A DNA stretch of 64,000 nt from Callipepla californica brunnescens (GCA_023055505.1 JALIRH010000004.1:24175368-24239367); one strand, 5' to 3'; shown: positions 49,540 to 62,900, numbered from the stretch's first letter. Translations and numbers: made by a program. The notes: a model not told the origin generated them from the sequence alone.

Positions 49540-49870
49540 TGCGTCTCCATGAACTAATACAGGTGTATGCCCACATTATCGCTGAACTGGATTGCCCCTC
49601 CCTGTTGTTTGTCCTGATGCATGCGCCTCCTAATGCATGTGCTATTGCCTAATGCATTTCACTGTAGTACGCTTCAGAGAGTTGCTTTTGGGAAAGCCTG
49701 TTTTGTTGGCTGCCACTTTAAAATAGAGCCAGATGCTAAATTTCAATACTTGCAAATTAATACAAATATTCAGTTAAAATGTTATTATTTGAGTCTTCTA
49801 CGTTCCCCTGGGAACCCCATTTGGCATGCGTATGAGATGGTGCGTGCGTTATCTCACCGTGTTGTTACAC
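49540..49870. promoter_or_regulatory. Candidate conserved regulatory block with three ATGCAT motifs
   Basis: Compared with its surroundings this block is less AT-skewed and richer in motifs. ATGCAT occurs at 49617-49622, 49633-49638 and 49652-49657 (two within TAATGCAT), followed by homeodomain-type AATTAATACAAAT near 49757. The sequence also keeps several CpGs near 49826-49860. These features suggest a developmental enhancer or conserved noncoding element. Conservation cannot be seen from one sequence. Confidence 0.25.
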
Positions 49871-51208
49871 TAATGTATTTGTATGATCCAACCTGCCTTA
49901 AAAGTATCTACTTCTCTTACTAATTAAAGTACATTTTAACTATCAGTTGGATTCTGAGAATATATTATGGATTAGATTAAATGATCAAAATAGCTGCTTT
50001 TTTTTTTTTTTATCACGGTAACATGATGCAGGTAGTCTACTGCTGGGAATTTTGTATTTGATTGCTGCCATATAATGTTTTCTTTTTTTCTTTATTTCCT
50101 TACTTTTATTATTATGTTCTTAAGTAGAATAGAAGAAGTGATGTTGTTAATAGAATCTTTAAAAAAAAACAGTTGTTTTTGGTTTTATTAAATAATAGGA
50201 AAATAGACAATTAAACATTTCTTCTGTAAGTATGACAGACCCAGTTCTTTTCTGGTGCAACTGGTTGCATTTTAACAGCAGTAATGCCCATCTGCTTCTC
50301 AGGGTTTTTTGGCAACTTCAGTGCACTGTAAGTTTTAAATGCTTCAGATGATACTGCAAGTTGGTGTAATTTAGATTTACTGAAACTCATACTGGAACAT
50401 ACTGTTCTAACATACTGTAAGTAGGTATGATATGTATTTATATAATTTTTTTAAGGTTGGCTCTGAGTTTTCTCAACATTTATGATTCAGTAATAAATCT
50501 CTTACTTGTAATCTTTGGCATTCCACACAGAAAAGTAGGCTGTTCTAGAATTCATAAATAAAATTATTACTTTAGGAGGACTGTCTTGAAAAATGGTATG
50601 TTTTAGTTTATTGGCCCAATCAATGTATTTTGTTATTCTCTTTGTTGTGATGAAAAAGCACATGGTAGGAAAGTTTTGGTGTCATTATTTTGACTTTCTG
50701 GTTTCTGCAGTACTGATCTGTAATGTTTTGGTGGAAAAGCCAGGAAAAGTGAAGGTTGTGGAAAACATTAGGAGAATTTTTTTTTCTTAGATCAACTACT
50801 GAAATTTGAAAGTCTGAATCTGATCTGCTAAGAAGAGCTTACTCAGTAGTGTGTAAACCATGTACACATGTTTTTGCCTTAATAGAAGGAAAATCTTCAG
50901 AAATAACTCCTGTTCTGATTTATTAATTGCTAATAAAACATTTTGGATCTCTGGACAAATGTGAACAGAACTTACTGTTTTGCTCAAATTTCTCCCTTTA
51001 ACAAAGACAATAATAAAAAATAATGCAGCTTAGGAGCCAAAAGAATTATGCACAAGGATTATGACTTATATTAGGGCTCTTTCAAAGTGAAGATACAAAG
51101 GAGGTGATCCTGGTGTCATCAAGGAACAGTGCAAGCTTCTGCTGGGGCAAAATAGCAGGTTGACAGCATGCAAAGACTCTAACACAAGAGTAACTAAAAA
51201 TACCTTTT

Positions 51209-51224
51209 TTTTTTTTTTTTCTCC
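51209..51224. repeat. Poly(T) run
   Basis: A mononucleotide run of about 16 T residues. Confidence 0.85.
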
Positions 51225-51356
51225 AATTAACATTTTGCTATTAGTTATGCTATAGCTTGGAAATAAATATTAGCAAAGAAAATAAGGTAAGTCCTGCTGC
51301 AGGGAGGGAAGGTTTTTGACAGGTGAAAACATGAGGGTGTTGAAGCTTTGTCTTCT

Positions 51357-51401
51357 GTTGTTTTTTTGTTTTTTGTTTTTGTTTGTTTGGTTTTTTTTTC
51401 T
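51357..51401. repeat. T-rich (TTTG)-like low-complexity tract
   Basis: T runs interrupted by single G residues. No element boundary is visible. Confidence 0.85.
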
Positions 51402-53546
51402 TAAGACTCCACTCACTGAATGTGACTGGATAGCTAAATAGTTGACAGCATTTGGAAGTATGTAGAGGGGAGACCTTTTAGATCTTCACAGTGTTACACA
51501 CTTGAAGTGATGTAATGCATTGCAATGGGACAGGTTTTAAGGTAGATAGGAGATATTTTTTCATACATGAAGACTAGGAAACATTCTGAATAAACTCTCT
51601 GATGTAATACCTGTCAGTGATGATCTTTAACAACAAGTTAGAAAAATGCTTTCCAAGAATGTATAGAAGCAGGTGAACCTGCTGGGAGGAAAAAAAGCTC
51701 TAGTGGTTAGAGAAAGCCTTTTCAAGTCCAATGATGTTGCAATAGTCTAAACAGGAACATTAAAAAAAAATGCTAAATAGGTTTATATGAATGAAACATA
51801 CATACTGCTACATAAGCTGTAGAAATGAAAACAGTGGAAAGCATACAAACGTTTATCACCATTTCTGCATTCCATTTCAATGTGTGACTGCTAAACTGAG
51901 GAAGCAGTAAAGTTCATTTCTCACGCAAGGCTTATTTAGAGGTACTCTTTTATATTTGTCACAGTTAGTGAGATTATTTCTGTTTCTGCTTATTGTTGTA
52001 TTGTTCTTTATTGTATACAACATGCTCCTATTGCAGTGATGGTTGAAAGAAGAAATGGTTGATGCCATTGGCAGTCCTAGAAATTACCACCTGTACTTCT
52101 TTGCTGTTTCTCTTCATCCTCTGCCTTTTGAAAATTTATTTCAGAATCAGATTGGTTATATTGTCATCTTATTAAATCTTCTTTGAGTTTATAACCAGTA
52201 ATGTAGTGAGCATGATTTGAATTGTACACATGATTATAATAAAGAGTATAAGTATCATGGAGATCAAGTAAAATTAAATTATATACTGGGCTTCTAGATT
52301 ACTGCGTAGTTACATTATTTTTTTATTTTTGATTACTAAGCAATAAATATTTTTAATTAGAGATCCTTATTAAAAATTATGAGCAATCCTTTGTGTCATT
52401 TGCGTCTTCGTATGTGATAAACTGTAGATTCTTTAGCACCATCATTTGTATCAGAAATTATACGTGCGATTTAGGAGGAATACTTCAGTATGGTGTTTGT
52501 CTGTGGCAGAAATCTGCCTGTGAAGCATTGACTTCTGCTCTCAAACCTGCCTATCCCTTCTATACAAGTGTTGTGGTGTGTTTGGCATCTGAAGCATAGT
52601 GAGGAGCTAGCTCCCTACTGCTTTTGCTGCATGGACACTAGCCATGGTTGTGTTTAGGTAAATATGAGGCAACAACATCAAAGTAATGAAAATGTAAAGT
52701 GAACTAATAAGAAGAATGTATTTAACATCCCTGTTCCCTACGCTGCTTCCCAAATGAGTAGTTCAAGTTAATCAATGCAATAATTTTCTTTCAAGTCTGG
52801 AGAATTCTTTAGAAGAAAGTATGGTAGTCGTTGCCTCTGCTATATCTGTGGTCTCAGAGACACCTCAGAATCTATCTGAAAACTTTCCTGTTTGCTCTTT
52901 TATGTTCAAAAGAACCAAATAAATTGATCAGAAAAAATATAGTTACTGCTTATGGGCATTTAATAAACTTCCACAACTTGCACTAAATCTTCAGTTTACA
53001 AAACAAAGAACTTAAAGATGAAATATGTAGCTCTGTAAATATGCCATGTATGTGAATAATCATCTCAGCATGAATAATCTTGCTGAACATGTATATTATG
53101 CTTGTCATGTTTAATATTATATGTAGATTTACTCAAGTATTTTGTTGATGGTACAAAAATAAATGAATAATTTATATCCAGTGCTAATGCAGAATCTTAT
53201 TAAAAGACAAAACCAAAGTAGAATATGTAGGATATGATAATTTCAGAGTGCAATATTTGTGCATCTATTCGTAAAGAACAATTATTTTTTTCTTTTCAAG
53301 ATGAAAATGTGGAATTAAGATAGTCCTTGCATTTTGATTTAATTTAATTTAATCCAAATAAAAACTCAAATCAATCTTCAGGGAAGCAAAGTGGAGAGGA
53401 AGAAAAAAGTGAAATGATTGCTTTGTGAGCCTCCCTTTGCATAACTGGTATCTATAGCTGTGTATAAATGAGACACTGTTAGGATTGTAAATATGCTTTT
53501 TCCCTCTGACATGTTTCCTGCTGGTTGCTTGGTTACCAGCACTTTG

Positions 53547-53563
53547 CCATGCATGCATGCATG
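53547..53563. repeat. Short (GCAT)n
   Basis: Three to four GCAT units (catgcatgcatgcatg), self-complementary. Confidence 0.8.
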
Positions 53564-55054
53564 ACATTAGCTTCTTTTTCTGTCTTCACATTTGCTCTAC
53601 AGTCACCTATTAAGGGTTAAGTGGATTATTGTCCTAGAAGATTTTAAATTAATTATACATAATTTATCATAATGCATCACATTTATGTGGATATCTAGGA
53701 TATCCCACTATATATGAATGGGTCTTTCAGCTTAAAAACAGATAATTAAATAAATCAGTGGAAACATAAAGAAGAGAAAATACACTGGGGATGGTGAAAG
53801 CTTAAAACGAAAAGAAAATCTTATTTTTTTTTTTTCCCCCACTTGTACAGTTGAAAGGTAATCCTGTTAATCCCTTTCCAATTTAAATCTTCTATAGCAT
53901 CATAATTTTGGTATAGTTGTTTTTCTATCTGTAGGTTTTATTTGACTTGTACACAAAAAGACCTCTTGCATATCATTTTGATTTTTGCGGTTACAGACAA
54001 AGGTACATCCTTGAATTTTTGGTCATATTTTACATAGTTTTCTTTCTTTTTAAAACGTGTATGTGTCGTTTTATTTTCAAAGCTGCACAAAAACCAGAAA
54101 ACACATAATTTCCTCTCTCCAAGTTGTTGTCCTTCTCTTCTGCGCACACTCTTTTTTCTGATTTTTTTTTTTTTTTTAGTGTCAGTAGTTAAAAGAACAA
54201 AGGAAAGCAGTGCTGTTCACTGGTATGTGAACTTTTTGTTCACATTTCTTACTTCTCTCCTTATTTGAAAAGATAATTCCATGTTCAGTAGAATCCATTC
54301 AAGGTGGCTAGACATGACATTACTTTCCCAGCTAAGAATTTTCATTTGTGTGATGGGTTGCACCCATCAGGCATACATCTGTTTTGGATTAATTCCCCAC
54401 GTGTTGAAGCCCTCAAGAGCTGTGTTGAGAACCACACTGTGATTTTCTGCTTGTGAGAATTCTGTCTTTTATGCAAATTTAACTATATTGCTTGTAGCTG
54501 TCCTTTTACAGCCTGTACCCTCCTCTTTAATTTCATCTGTAGCTATTCTTTATTGGTTGCAATGAAAGAAATGAATGACTTACTGCAAACTGTCATAATT
54601 ACCTTTTCCAGCATTGAGAAACATCTTTTCCGTTTTTTTTTCTAACCAATTTATCCAGTGCATATTGCTGGTGTCACTACATGTTGTTCTGTAGTGATCC
54701 TAATACATTCTAGCTTTAAACGAAGAGAAGGGGTTAAAAGTAAAGATATCTTGTTATATTTTTTCTACTGCTTGCTTATAAATGTTCCTATTTATTTTGT
54801 GTGCATATCTATTCACTTATACGTTGCAGAGTACCTATGTAAGTAGGAAACTGCAGGTAGGATCATAGTTGATAAACAAAAGCATGTTTTCAAAAAGGTG
54901 AAGATGTAAACAACTTGAAATAATTCTTTAATATTGTAGAAGTGATGTTAGTAGCATGATCATAACTTGAGAAGTCAACATTTTTTAATCAGTATTTGAT
55001 GCACTGAATGTACTTTCCTAAAATGTATTTTTCTGTAGACCTTAATGTAGGTAG

Positions 55055-55059
55055 CCACA
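55055..55059. repeat. Target-site duplication, left (CCACA)
   Basis: CCACA precedes the LTR and recurs at 55626-55630. Confidence 0.9.
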
Positions 55060-55625
55060 TGTCAACGGTTTACCGGGCTGGATCGGCCCGGTTCCACGAC
55101 GATTGGTGCGGGGGACCCACGCCTCAGGAAAGGGGAAGGAAAAAGGGAAAAGGGAAAAGGGAGATGGGCCTAGAAACAAAACAGCGGCAACGATCTGAGG
55201 AGGAAAGCTAATTTACTAAATAAGATATCAGAAAGCAAAATAACAGAATATAATACAATGTAATTGGAATTGAGGCTAATGAATCAAATAAAATGAGCAA
55301 GAGAGAGTGTCCGATAAACCGAAGGCCTTACGCTAACGCTGAAGGCGATATGGCAGCGAGCACCCACTGCTGAGTCGATCCCGAAGGAAAGAGAGTGTCC
55401 CGTGACCGCTGAGGGTTTTTATCTGTTCCCTCTGAGCGGAAAACACGTAAAAATACAAAGCATCGCAAAGTCCTCTGGGGAATGTAGTGCTTCTTCTCTT
55501 CTGAGACAGGTATACCTGGAATTATCAATGATCTATGGAGCTGGAGTATTAGCTCTTTAACTCTTAATGCAATACATGATGTTATGATGTGGAATACCAG
55601 TACCAAAAATCATAAAACCATGACA
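55060..55625 (-). mobile_element. Solo LTR of the same endogenous retrovirus family (copy B)
   Basis: A 566-bp LTR aligned end to end with copy A at 44530-45100, in the same orientation, with TGTCA...TGACA ends and its own 5-bp duplication CCACA. A minus-strand TATA-like GATAAAAAC lies at about 55415-55423. It retains CpGs where copy A has TG or CA (for example tccgataaaccg and ctaacgctgaaggcg), so it looks less decayed. Because its duplication differs from copy A's, the two are separate insertions, each reduced to a solo LTR, and not the two ends of one provirus. Orientation is inferred as for copy A. Confidence 0.92.
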
Positions 55626-55630
55626 CCACA
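55626..55630. repeat. Target-site duplication, right (CCACA)
   Basis: Right copy of the 5-bp duplication flanking the second solo LTR. Confidence 0.9.
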
Positions 55631-58600
55631 CCAATGTGCCAGTTTGCAAAATTTTTTACTAGGGAGCATGGCTTGGAATATCAGATGTTGGAAGGATAAT
55701 GCCATAGTAGTGCTCTCTGAAATACATTGTTTCTTAGTGGCGTACAAACTTAAGATAATTTTAAAAAGGTTATACCAAATGGTATTGGAATAAAGTAGTA
55801 GTTCTTGTTATTTCAACCTATTTTTTTTTTTACAAGTCCTGAAATAATTTTGCATTTCTTTTATACAAGTAAATAGAAATAGAATCTTTAAATTCTTTAG
55901 AGTAGAATCTTCAAATGTTTCATCTGACTTGTGTCTTCGCAATATTATGTATATAGACAGGGAAGTATGTAAAAAAAAATTTTTTTTAAATGGAACTCTC
56001 CTTTATTTGCAAATAGTTGCTAGATCTTAGAATTTTTTTTCAAATTTAAGACTTGAAGAGCTCCCATGGTTCAGAGTTGTTGTTTTTTTTTTTTCTTGTA
56101 ACTTAATGCAGTTACGTTTATAACACTCTGCTTTCAACATTTTGTTCTATCCTGTGGCCTTCCCAGAGATCTTCTTGTTCTGTTCCAGATCCCATTTTCA
56201 AACGTGCACTCTCCCATGTCTTTCATCCCCTGAAAACTTAGTTATCTTTTCTATTGCCATTAATAACTAAGATAATGGAGGAAAAACATTTTTCAAAATC
56301 TTAGAATATCTTCTTAAAATTTGCATTTTTTGCTAAATCTGCCAGGCACCTTTAAATTATACTCCAACATAAAAAAATTTGCTAGCCTAAAACTTCTAGT
56401 GTCTTTCTTCTCTTATGATTTCATGTGTTAGCCTAAAACTTTGGGAAAGAATCAGTTTGAATGAACATTTCCACAGCGAACAATTTTTTTTTTTTCTTTC
56501 CCCTATTTATACTTAATCAGAAGTGATGCATATTTAGGTATCTAAAACAGAAGTCATGAATGGATTAAGATTATAAATTTATTTTTCAAAGATTGAAAAG
56601 GTAAAAGATGACCTTTTCATGTTAAACTTAGGAAAAGCTCTAAGATAGGATTGTTAGAACTCCCTTCTGTAATCTGTTTAGAATAAGGTCGTATGGGGTT
56701 TTCCTGTGGAAAAGTCAAGATTTGCAAAAATTTGAAAAAATATATTGTGAATTGCATCTCCATCACATTAAAACTGAGTTAAAAATACTCTTCCTCCTAC
56801 TTTTGAGGCAAAATTAATTATATTATTATTTCTGCGGCATTATGAGGCTGTGATAGTATTTTCAGAAAAAGAATATAAATACAAGTAATTTTCAGTACTT
56901 AGTTGAGCTTAAGTGGAGCTTAATTGACAAGGGAAGTCTACTTGTTCCTACTACTTTTCCCTCATTTCATTTTGTACACCTGATTTAAATTGTAGCATTT
57001 AAAAGTGTAAGGTGGACAAAAACATAGGTTAAAATCTAAAATACTTCTATGTGAGGTCTTTACTTTTAAAATGAAATTCAGTTACATGTTTCAGTAAACC
57101 CCATTTCAACTCTGTAAACATATATTCAAGAGATAATACCAGTAGTAAGTCTCTAAAGTTGTTTAATTCAAGCAGTTGAGTGCCCCATCTCCCAGTTCCT
57201 TGCAGACCTGAGGAGAAACTCAGCCCTGCTACTACTTGGCACCCCAAAAAGAGAGAAGCTGCCTCTCTTCTCTCCCCAGGTACGTGAGGTCCTTAAAAAT
57301 CATACCAGAAAGGCTACCTAACTGTTAATCATAAAACATGATCAATCTTTCTTTGTTCTTTTAAAATCATTTATTTTAAATAGCCAGATTTATACAAAAG
57401 TTGCAAATGTATTTTATATATCAATTTCAGTAGCCATGAGGTAGTGGGAGTATGTTTGCAATAATGTAGCTGAAGTCAAGGGGTGATTTGGAGCTTTATC
57501 TATAGGTGCGCTGAGATCTGATGTTCTGTAATTGCTGTAGTTGATTTAGCTACAGCTAAAGCAATTGTGTAGGACTAACTTCATCCCATGTACCTTTGGT
57601 GTCAGGTCAAACTTCAAGGGAAAGAAAATTGTATAAATTTTCTAAGTAAGCTAAGGTCTACTTTATAAGAGCAAAAGGATAGAAGCTAAAACAACACCAA
57701 CAAAAAGCTCTCAAAAATGAGTTGGAAAAAACCTTCAATTTAGAGCACCTTAATTTACAGTTCTTAATGGTCTCAAAAAGCTGTCTCCAGTGGTTTTCAT
57801 AGGTAAAAGCTGCAATGTTATTTTGCAGAATGCAAGTTCAGCAGAGTGAGGAGCAGTGAGCCTGAAGGCAAGGGAAGGCTCAAGCGAATATGAAGGCTAC
57901 TTTCTTTTCTTCCCTTGCTGAGTTTAATTTCAACATTGCCAGCTGTGTTCAGATAAACAGTTGACTGAAATTTTGATCTTAATGAAATTGGAGAAATTGG
58001 AAATTCACACGGTTCTCTGGTATTAATTTTTAATGCTAGCATTATCTCGAGGTTTTTGGATGTGTTTGCATGGCTGATCGTGCTTATGAGGGACTGTATC
58101 CTAAAGATACACGTAGAATGCTTTTCTGTTATTTTGTTTCCAGGTGGGTCAAAAATTTATTACTTGCCCTCGGTATCTTATGAGCCTAGACAGGTATGAA
58201 AGAGATTCCTCAGTATAAATTTAGTTTGATTTTTCTAAAATTGGTCATGAATCAGAGGCTCCTTTGAAAGACTGAAGAAGAGAAACTTAAAATTTAATGC
58301 TCCCTTCTGCTGCCCCTTAATTTCAATGCTAATGATGGTAATAATGGAAATAATCAGTACCATTTCCTCTGTCCCTTTTACAAGCTTAAGAAAATTATAT
58401 GTCAGTAATTTGTTTACATAATGCATTTTGCAAACTAATTTACTGTACGCGGTAGTACAAATACTCCATTAAATAGCATTACATATTAAAGCACGAGTTC
58501 TGCCACCTTCATTCATAGTAAATTATTCCCTGATTTGCAAGCAATTCTTTTGGACCACCATAAAGATAGAATTCCAGTGAAACCAGTAGCCAGATTTTCT

Positions 58601-59378
58601 TCTTTGTTTCGTTGTATAATTTTAAATTCATCATTCCAGTCTTTGCTCTTTCATACAGGTAATTGTGTATAATTAATGGAAGTGTGAGGTTTTTAAAAAA
58701 ATATTCATCTCATTTTCAGACAGTACCACTCTAACCCTTTTAACTTGCTTCTGTCACCATCTTTTTTCCCAGCAAATACTCTCTTTATTTATTTACACAA
58801 AATCCTAAGCAGTAAAAGAATCCAAATCACATGAAAATGAGTTATAACACAGGTATGAACTGGAAAATCAGTCAAGTAAGGTAATGACTGCACATTTTTT
58901 ACTGCCCCTTGCTCCATTTTATTTGCTATTTATTCTGTAATAACATGTATGTGCTTGGCAATGAGTTTTACTTGAAGTTGAATTCCTCTCCCTGAAGACC
59001 TTGTAAACTAGGTTTTCAGAAATTTAGTACGCTAGAATTCCTACCAAACTCAGCCAGTAACCAGGAAACACAAAATGTAACAAATTAAGAAGTACATTAG
59101 CATTAAGTTGTCAAAGAGAAAAAAATTCAGTTGTTTTTCTGTGACTTAATTGAAAATTTTCATGAAAGTTGTGGCCTTCTATTTGTCATATCTTTACAGT
59201 TTCTTTTTGGAGAGTCATTAGCGTGAATCAGAGTAAGCAGAAGATTGTGTAGTCAGCTCAGGATTTGACAGTGACAAGGAAACTTTTTAACTATGTCTTG
59301 AGATAATATCTTGATAACAAAAAGAGGTCTTTTATGAAAGCTGATCTTAAAAACAGATTTTCCTATAGGCACATGAAA
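55631..59378. other. Unique intronic tract
   Basis: AT-rich with short T runs. It contains a strong acceptor-donor junction at 57279/57280 (listed separately). No coding exon or interspersed repeat was recognised. Confidence 0.5.
57261..57288 (+). promoter_or_regulatory. Candidate recursive (zero-length-exon) splice site
   Basis: A pyrimidine tract gcctctcttctctcccc is followed by AG at 57278-57279 and immediately by the donor-like GTACGTGAG from 57280. An acceptor joined directly to a donor is the hallmark of a ratchet or recursive splice site in long introns. It is on the AVEN sense strand in the long intron 2. The +5 G and +3 A match the donor consensus; +4 is C. It could also be the start of an unannotated alternative exon, or chance. 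Confidence 0.4.
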
Positions 59379-59942
59379 TAATCCTGGAAACTACAGGCCA
59401 GTCAGCCTCACTTCCATCCCTGGAAAGATGATGGAACACCTTGTTCTGGGTGCCATCTTCAGGCAATTGGAAAAAAAGGTCAACAGGAGTAGTCAGCATA
59501 GGTTCACCAGGGAGAGGTTGTACTCAGCCAACCCTGTAGCCTTCTATTACTGGCTGGGTGAATGAAGGGAGAGCAGTGGATGTAGTCTGCCTTGATGTCC
59601 GCAATGCATTTGACACTCTCCCACAGCATTCTTGTAATAAAGCTGAGGAAGTGTAGAGTAGGTGAGTGGGCTGAGGACTGGCTGGCTGGCAGATAGCTCA
59701 GGGGGTTGTGACTGGTGGCTCAGAGTCTAGTGCGGGGCCTGTACTTATTGTTGTGTTCCACAGGGGTTGCTGCTGGGTCCAGTCCTGTTTAACATCTTCA
59801 TCAGTGACCCTGATGAGAGGATAGAGTCCACCTTCAGCAAGTTTGCTGATGATACAAAGCTGGGAGGAATGGCTGACACACCAGAAGGCTGTGCTTCCAT
59901 TCAGTGAGACCTGGACAGGCTGGAGAGTTGGGCAGAAAGGAA
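59379..59942 (+). mobile_element. Internal CR1 LINE fragment (RT domain), truncated at both ends
   Basis: The + strand encodes a broken CR1 RT domain: NPGNYRPVSLTSIPGKMMEH, then after frameshifts and stops the '[20 protein letters not shown]' segment and [19 protein letters not shown]. The catalytic FADD is intact at 59842-59853, unlike the copy at 781. The fragment ends near DLDRLESWAERN without the ORF2 C-terminus or the 3' UTR, so its 3' part was deleted or separated later. A normal CR1 insertion is truncated only at the 5' end. Confidence 0.93.
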
Positions 59943-62900
59943 CAGTCTTTGTGTGAATTCCTTACTGAAAGTAGGGTAAACTGTATTAGTTGCTTAAGCT
60001 CTCCCAAAGGCGAAGGGGAAGAAAAAGCTCTCAAGTATTCTAGGAACAATAGGGAGTATGGTTTTGGTTGTATCATTCATATAGCAAATTATTCCAGTCA
60101 TTAGTACAGTTAATTACAGTAAAAGATACTTTCACTTGATCTGGGATTGATAGAAAATTGTCTCTCTTTCCTTCATATCTCAGCTCATTCCTGTGATAAT
60201 TTCAACTCTTGTGTTTGTTTATAAATTGTTTTCCGTTCTCTCCTATGTTAAGAATGAACTTAGGAGAATGTCAGTCATGTTCCTGGAAATGCTTTTTTCA
60301 CACTCATTAGTCAATGTTAAAAATAACATGCAGGTTCACGAGTCTGAGAGAAAAGGGCTTGTAATATTTCTGCAAAGATGTGTATAGTGAGAAGATTGTG
60401 TTATATGGAGGAAGTGCATGCCTTATGTAGGATTCAGTGATAGGAAGGGAAGAAGTGTTTAAAAAGCCCCCATCCCACATGGATGTGTTGAAATTTTTCA
60501 GTCTCAATTGGAATGCTATTTGATGAATCACCTTTTTATGCTTTAATGGAATATCATTTATACGTGGCTGAAGCAGTTCATCATTTCATCGGTTCATTTC
60601 ATCATGTAGCAGTGAGGGATGCTTTAATTATTTTCTTTGCTACTTTGAGCAACAGAAAGTGCTAGATTTTCGCCAGCTTTTAATAAACCACTTAATGAGA
60701 TCTATACTATTGGCAAAGGGCATAATAAAGACCTCAAAATGCTAAGTAATGAGGGTAACATTTAATTTTAAGGGACAGAAAAACTGCTCTCTGTTGCAGT
60801 TATTTTATAGAGCTTGTGCTATATATAAATGTAAGGCTTTATAAGTACTAGGACAAGACAACAGTGTGACAGCATAAACATCTTGCAGTTTTATATAGTT
60901 TTTTAAAATAGTTTTTTAAATAGTTTTATCTATGAGTAGCAGTGAAACTTCTAGTACCGTAACTGATGTTATGTACTTAATCTATCAATTAAAATTATTA
61001 TTTCAGTAGGACCTTTGATTTTTCCAGGTGTGAAGTGTTTGCAGTATGGAAGTGAAAGACTCCAGGAATACTTATTCTGTGGCAGCTACACACAGATACT
61101 TATAGCTTTGTAATGATAATTGCTTTCTCCCATGTGGCTCATTGGTACTGAAAGAGGAATCAGCATGGCTAACTCTCATTAGAACAAATAGATTAATTTC
61201 TGACTAGAATGGAAGACCTCTCTTTAATCATTCAGCATTATGCTATTTAGAAAAATGGTCAGTTATTAAAAGGCTTCTGTAATGTGATGGACAAGGAAGG
61301 CTCTGACCTGATTTTACGAAATCTCATTTTTTCTTGATATGCAATTTCTACCAATATTCACCTCATATTGTTCAAGCTAAGCTTTCATTTTATTGTTAGA
61401 TATTGATATAAATCTTAGATTTTACCTATAATCTATGAAAATTTAAGTATTTCCTCTGTATAAGAGAGTTCTTTTAAAAATAATGGTGAATGCTTTCATT
61501 AGCCTGTCACATAGTTTCATAAGCAGTGCTTCTCATGCAGAAGAAATGCAGTCTACTTCCTCACTGATACAAAGCAATGTGAGGTGGAGGCATCTCAGTA
61601 AAGGTACAAGAGCAAAAGGCCATTTTGGGGGTGGCTATGTACACACATACAGATGCCTGTCGACGGGCTGTATGCTGTCCAGATAAAAGCCGGCTTTATT
61701 TTTTTTATTGCCAGAATTAATAAGATCACACTATCTTTACTGCAGGTACCTTTAGAAAAAGTTATATGAGATTTCTTATTTATGTGCTCTGGATGTATAT
61801 TTACTGATTTTTTAGTCTGGACAGAAAATGAAGTTCTGAGGCATATCCTAGCATCTCTCCTTACTGTCATTTAGGTTCCTTGTTTATATGCAATTTTTTT
61901 TCCCTTTAGAACATCCGTATGCATTGCAGAGTTATGAAGTAAGCTTACTAAAGTTCTTCGAAAGTTATCAGGATATTTTTTTCCATTGTGTTTAGCTTTA
62001 CAAATAGAAAGTATTTATAAGAGAAACTGGTGTTAGGCTGGTGTTCCCACTTCTGATAGAACTTAATTTTAGGTTTTGGATGTACTGATTTCAGCAGATT
62101 TACTGTAGTTGCTTACGGATAATTGCAAGCATATTAACTGAGGGAAGATATTTTTACTTACTATCCTTCATAATGTTTCAAGCTTCCTACTAAATACTGT
62201 TTTTATGGGTCTTTTTTCTCCCATTTCAGCAGCTTTACTGAATTTCTATGCAACTTCCAGTCATTTTAATATGATAATCTTTCTTCTTTCTATGATTTTT
62301 TGTGTGAAGTGAAAAGATAAGGAATACATCAACGTTTATTTTTAATAGAATGTTGATAATAATAATTATAACGGAAATGGGGACTTTTTAGTTTAATTAA
62401 AACAACAACAACAAAATTGTTGTTTAAGTAATGTATTATTTTTGTGGAGCCACCAAGTTCTCCAGGTTAGTTACAGAGGCAGGGAGGTGATTGAGGAACA
62501 AGCTTTTTTGAAAAGGGAAGAAAGTTTTGAAGGTGTAGAGGATTAACACATAAAAAAGTGTTAAATAGCATTCTTGCATTAACACTCCTACTGTATCAAT
62601 TGTGCACGTACTGAAAACAAAAGTTTTGTGTGCATTTATTCTGAAACTTTCACAACAGCACTTCAGTGCAATGTAATTTTTGCATGGATAAAAGTGTCTC
62701 ATTCCTTAAGTTACAACTTAGCATTAGTGAGATCAAGATATATCATAAATGCAGGAGCTTCTTTTTCCTGTAAGAGGCATATAATTAATAATGCCAAGTT
62801 AAGTTTAAAAAACAGTTTCATAATCTTCTGAAAGTAGATTGCATCTTGTTTGGTAAAGTAAGCAGCTCCATTGTAGTTTTTATTGTGTAAAGATTGCTAC

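Larger units (their letters stand above)
46151..55059. other. Unique intronic tract between the two LTR insertions
   Basis: AT-rich, with no retroviral internal sequence, CR1 or exon recognised. It includes a (TG)n microsatellite, a 16-bp tandem duplication, a possibly conserved block around 49.3-49.9 kb, and T-rich simple repeats. The 116-codon + ORF at 47540-47890 has no recognisable domain. Confidence 0.5.

Noticed and set aside
44530..55625. The two LTRs as the ends of one full provirus
   Set aside because: Each LTR has its own perfect 5-bp target duplication, CR1 sequence resumes directly after the first, and no gag, pol or env resemblance lies between them.
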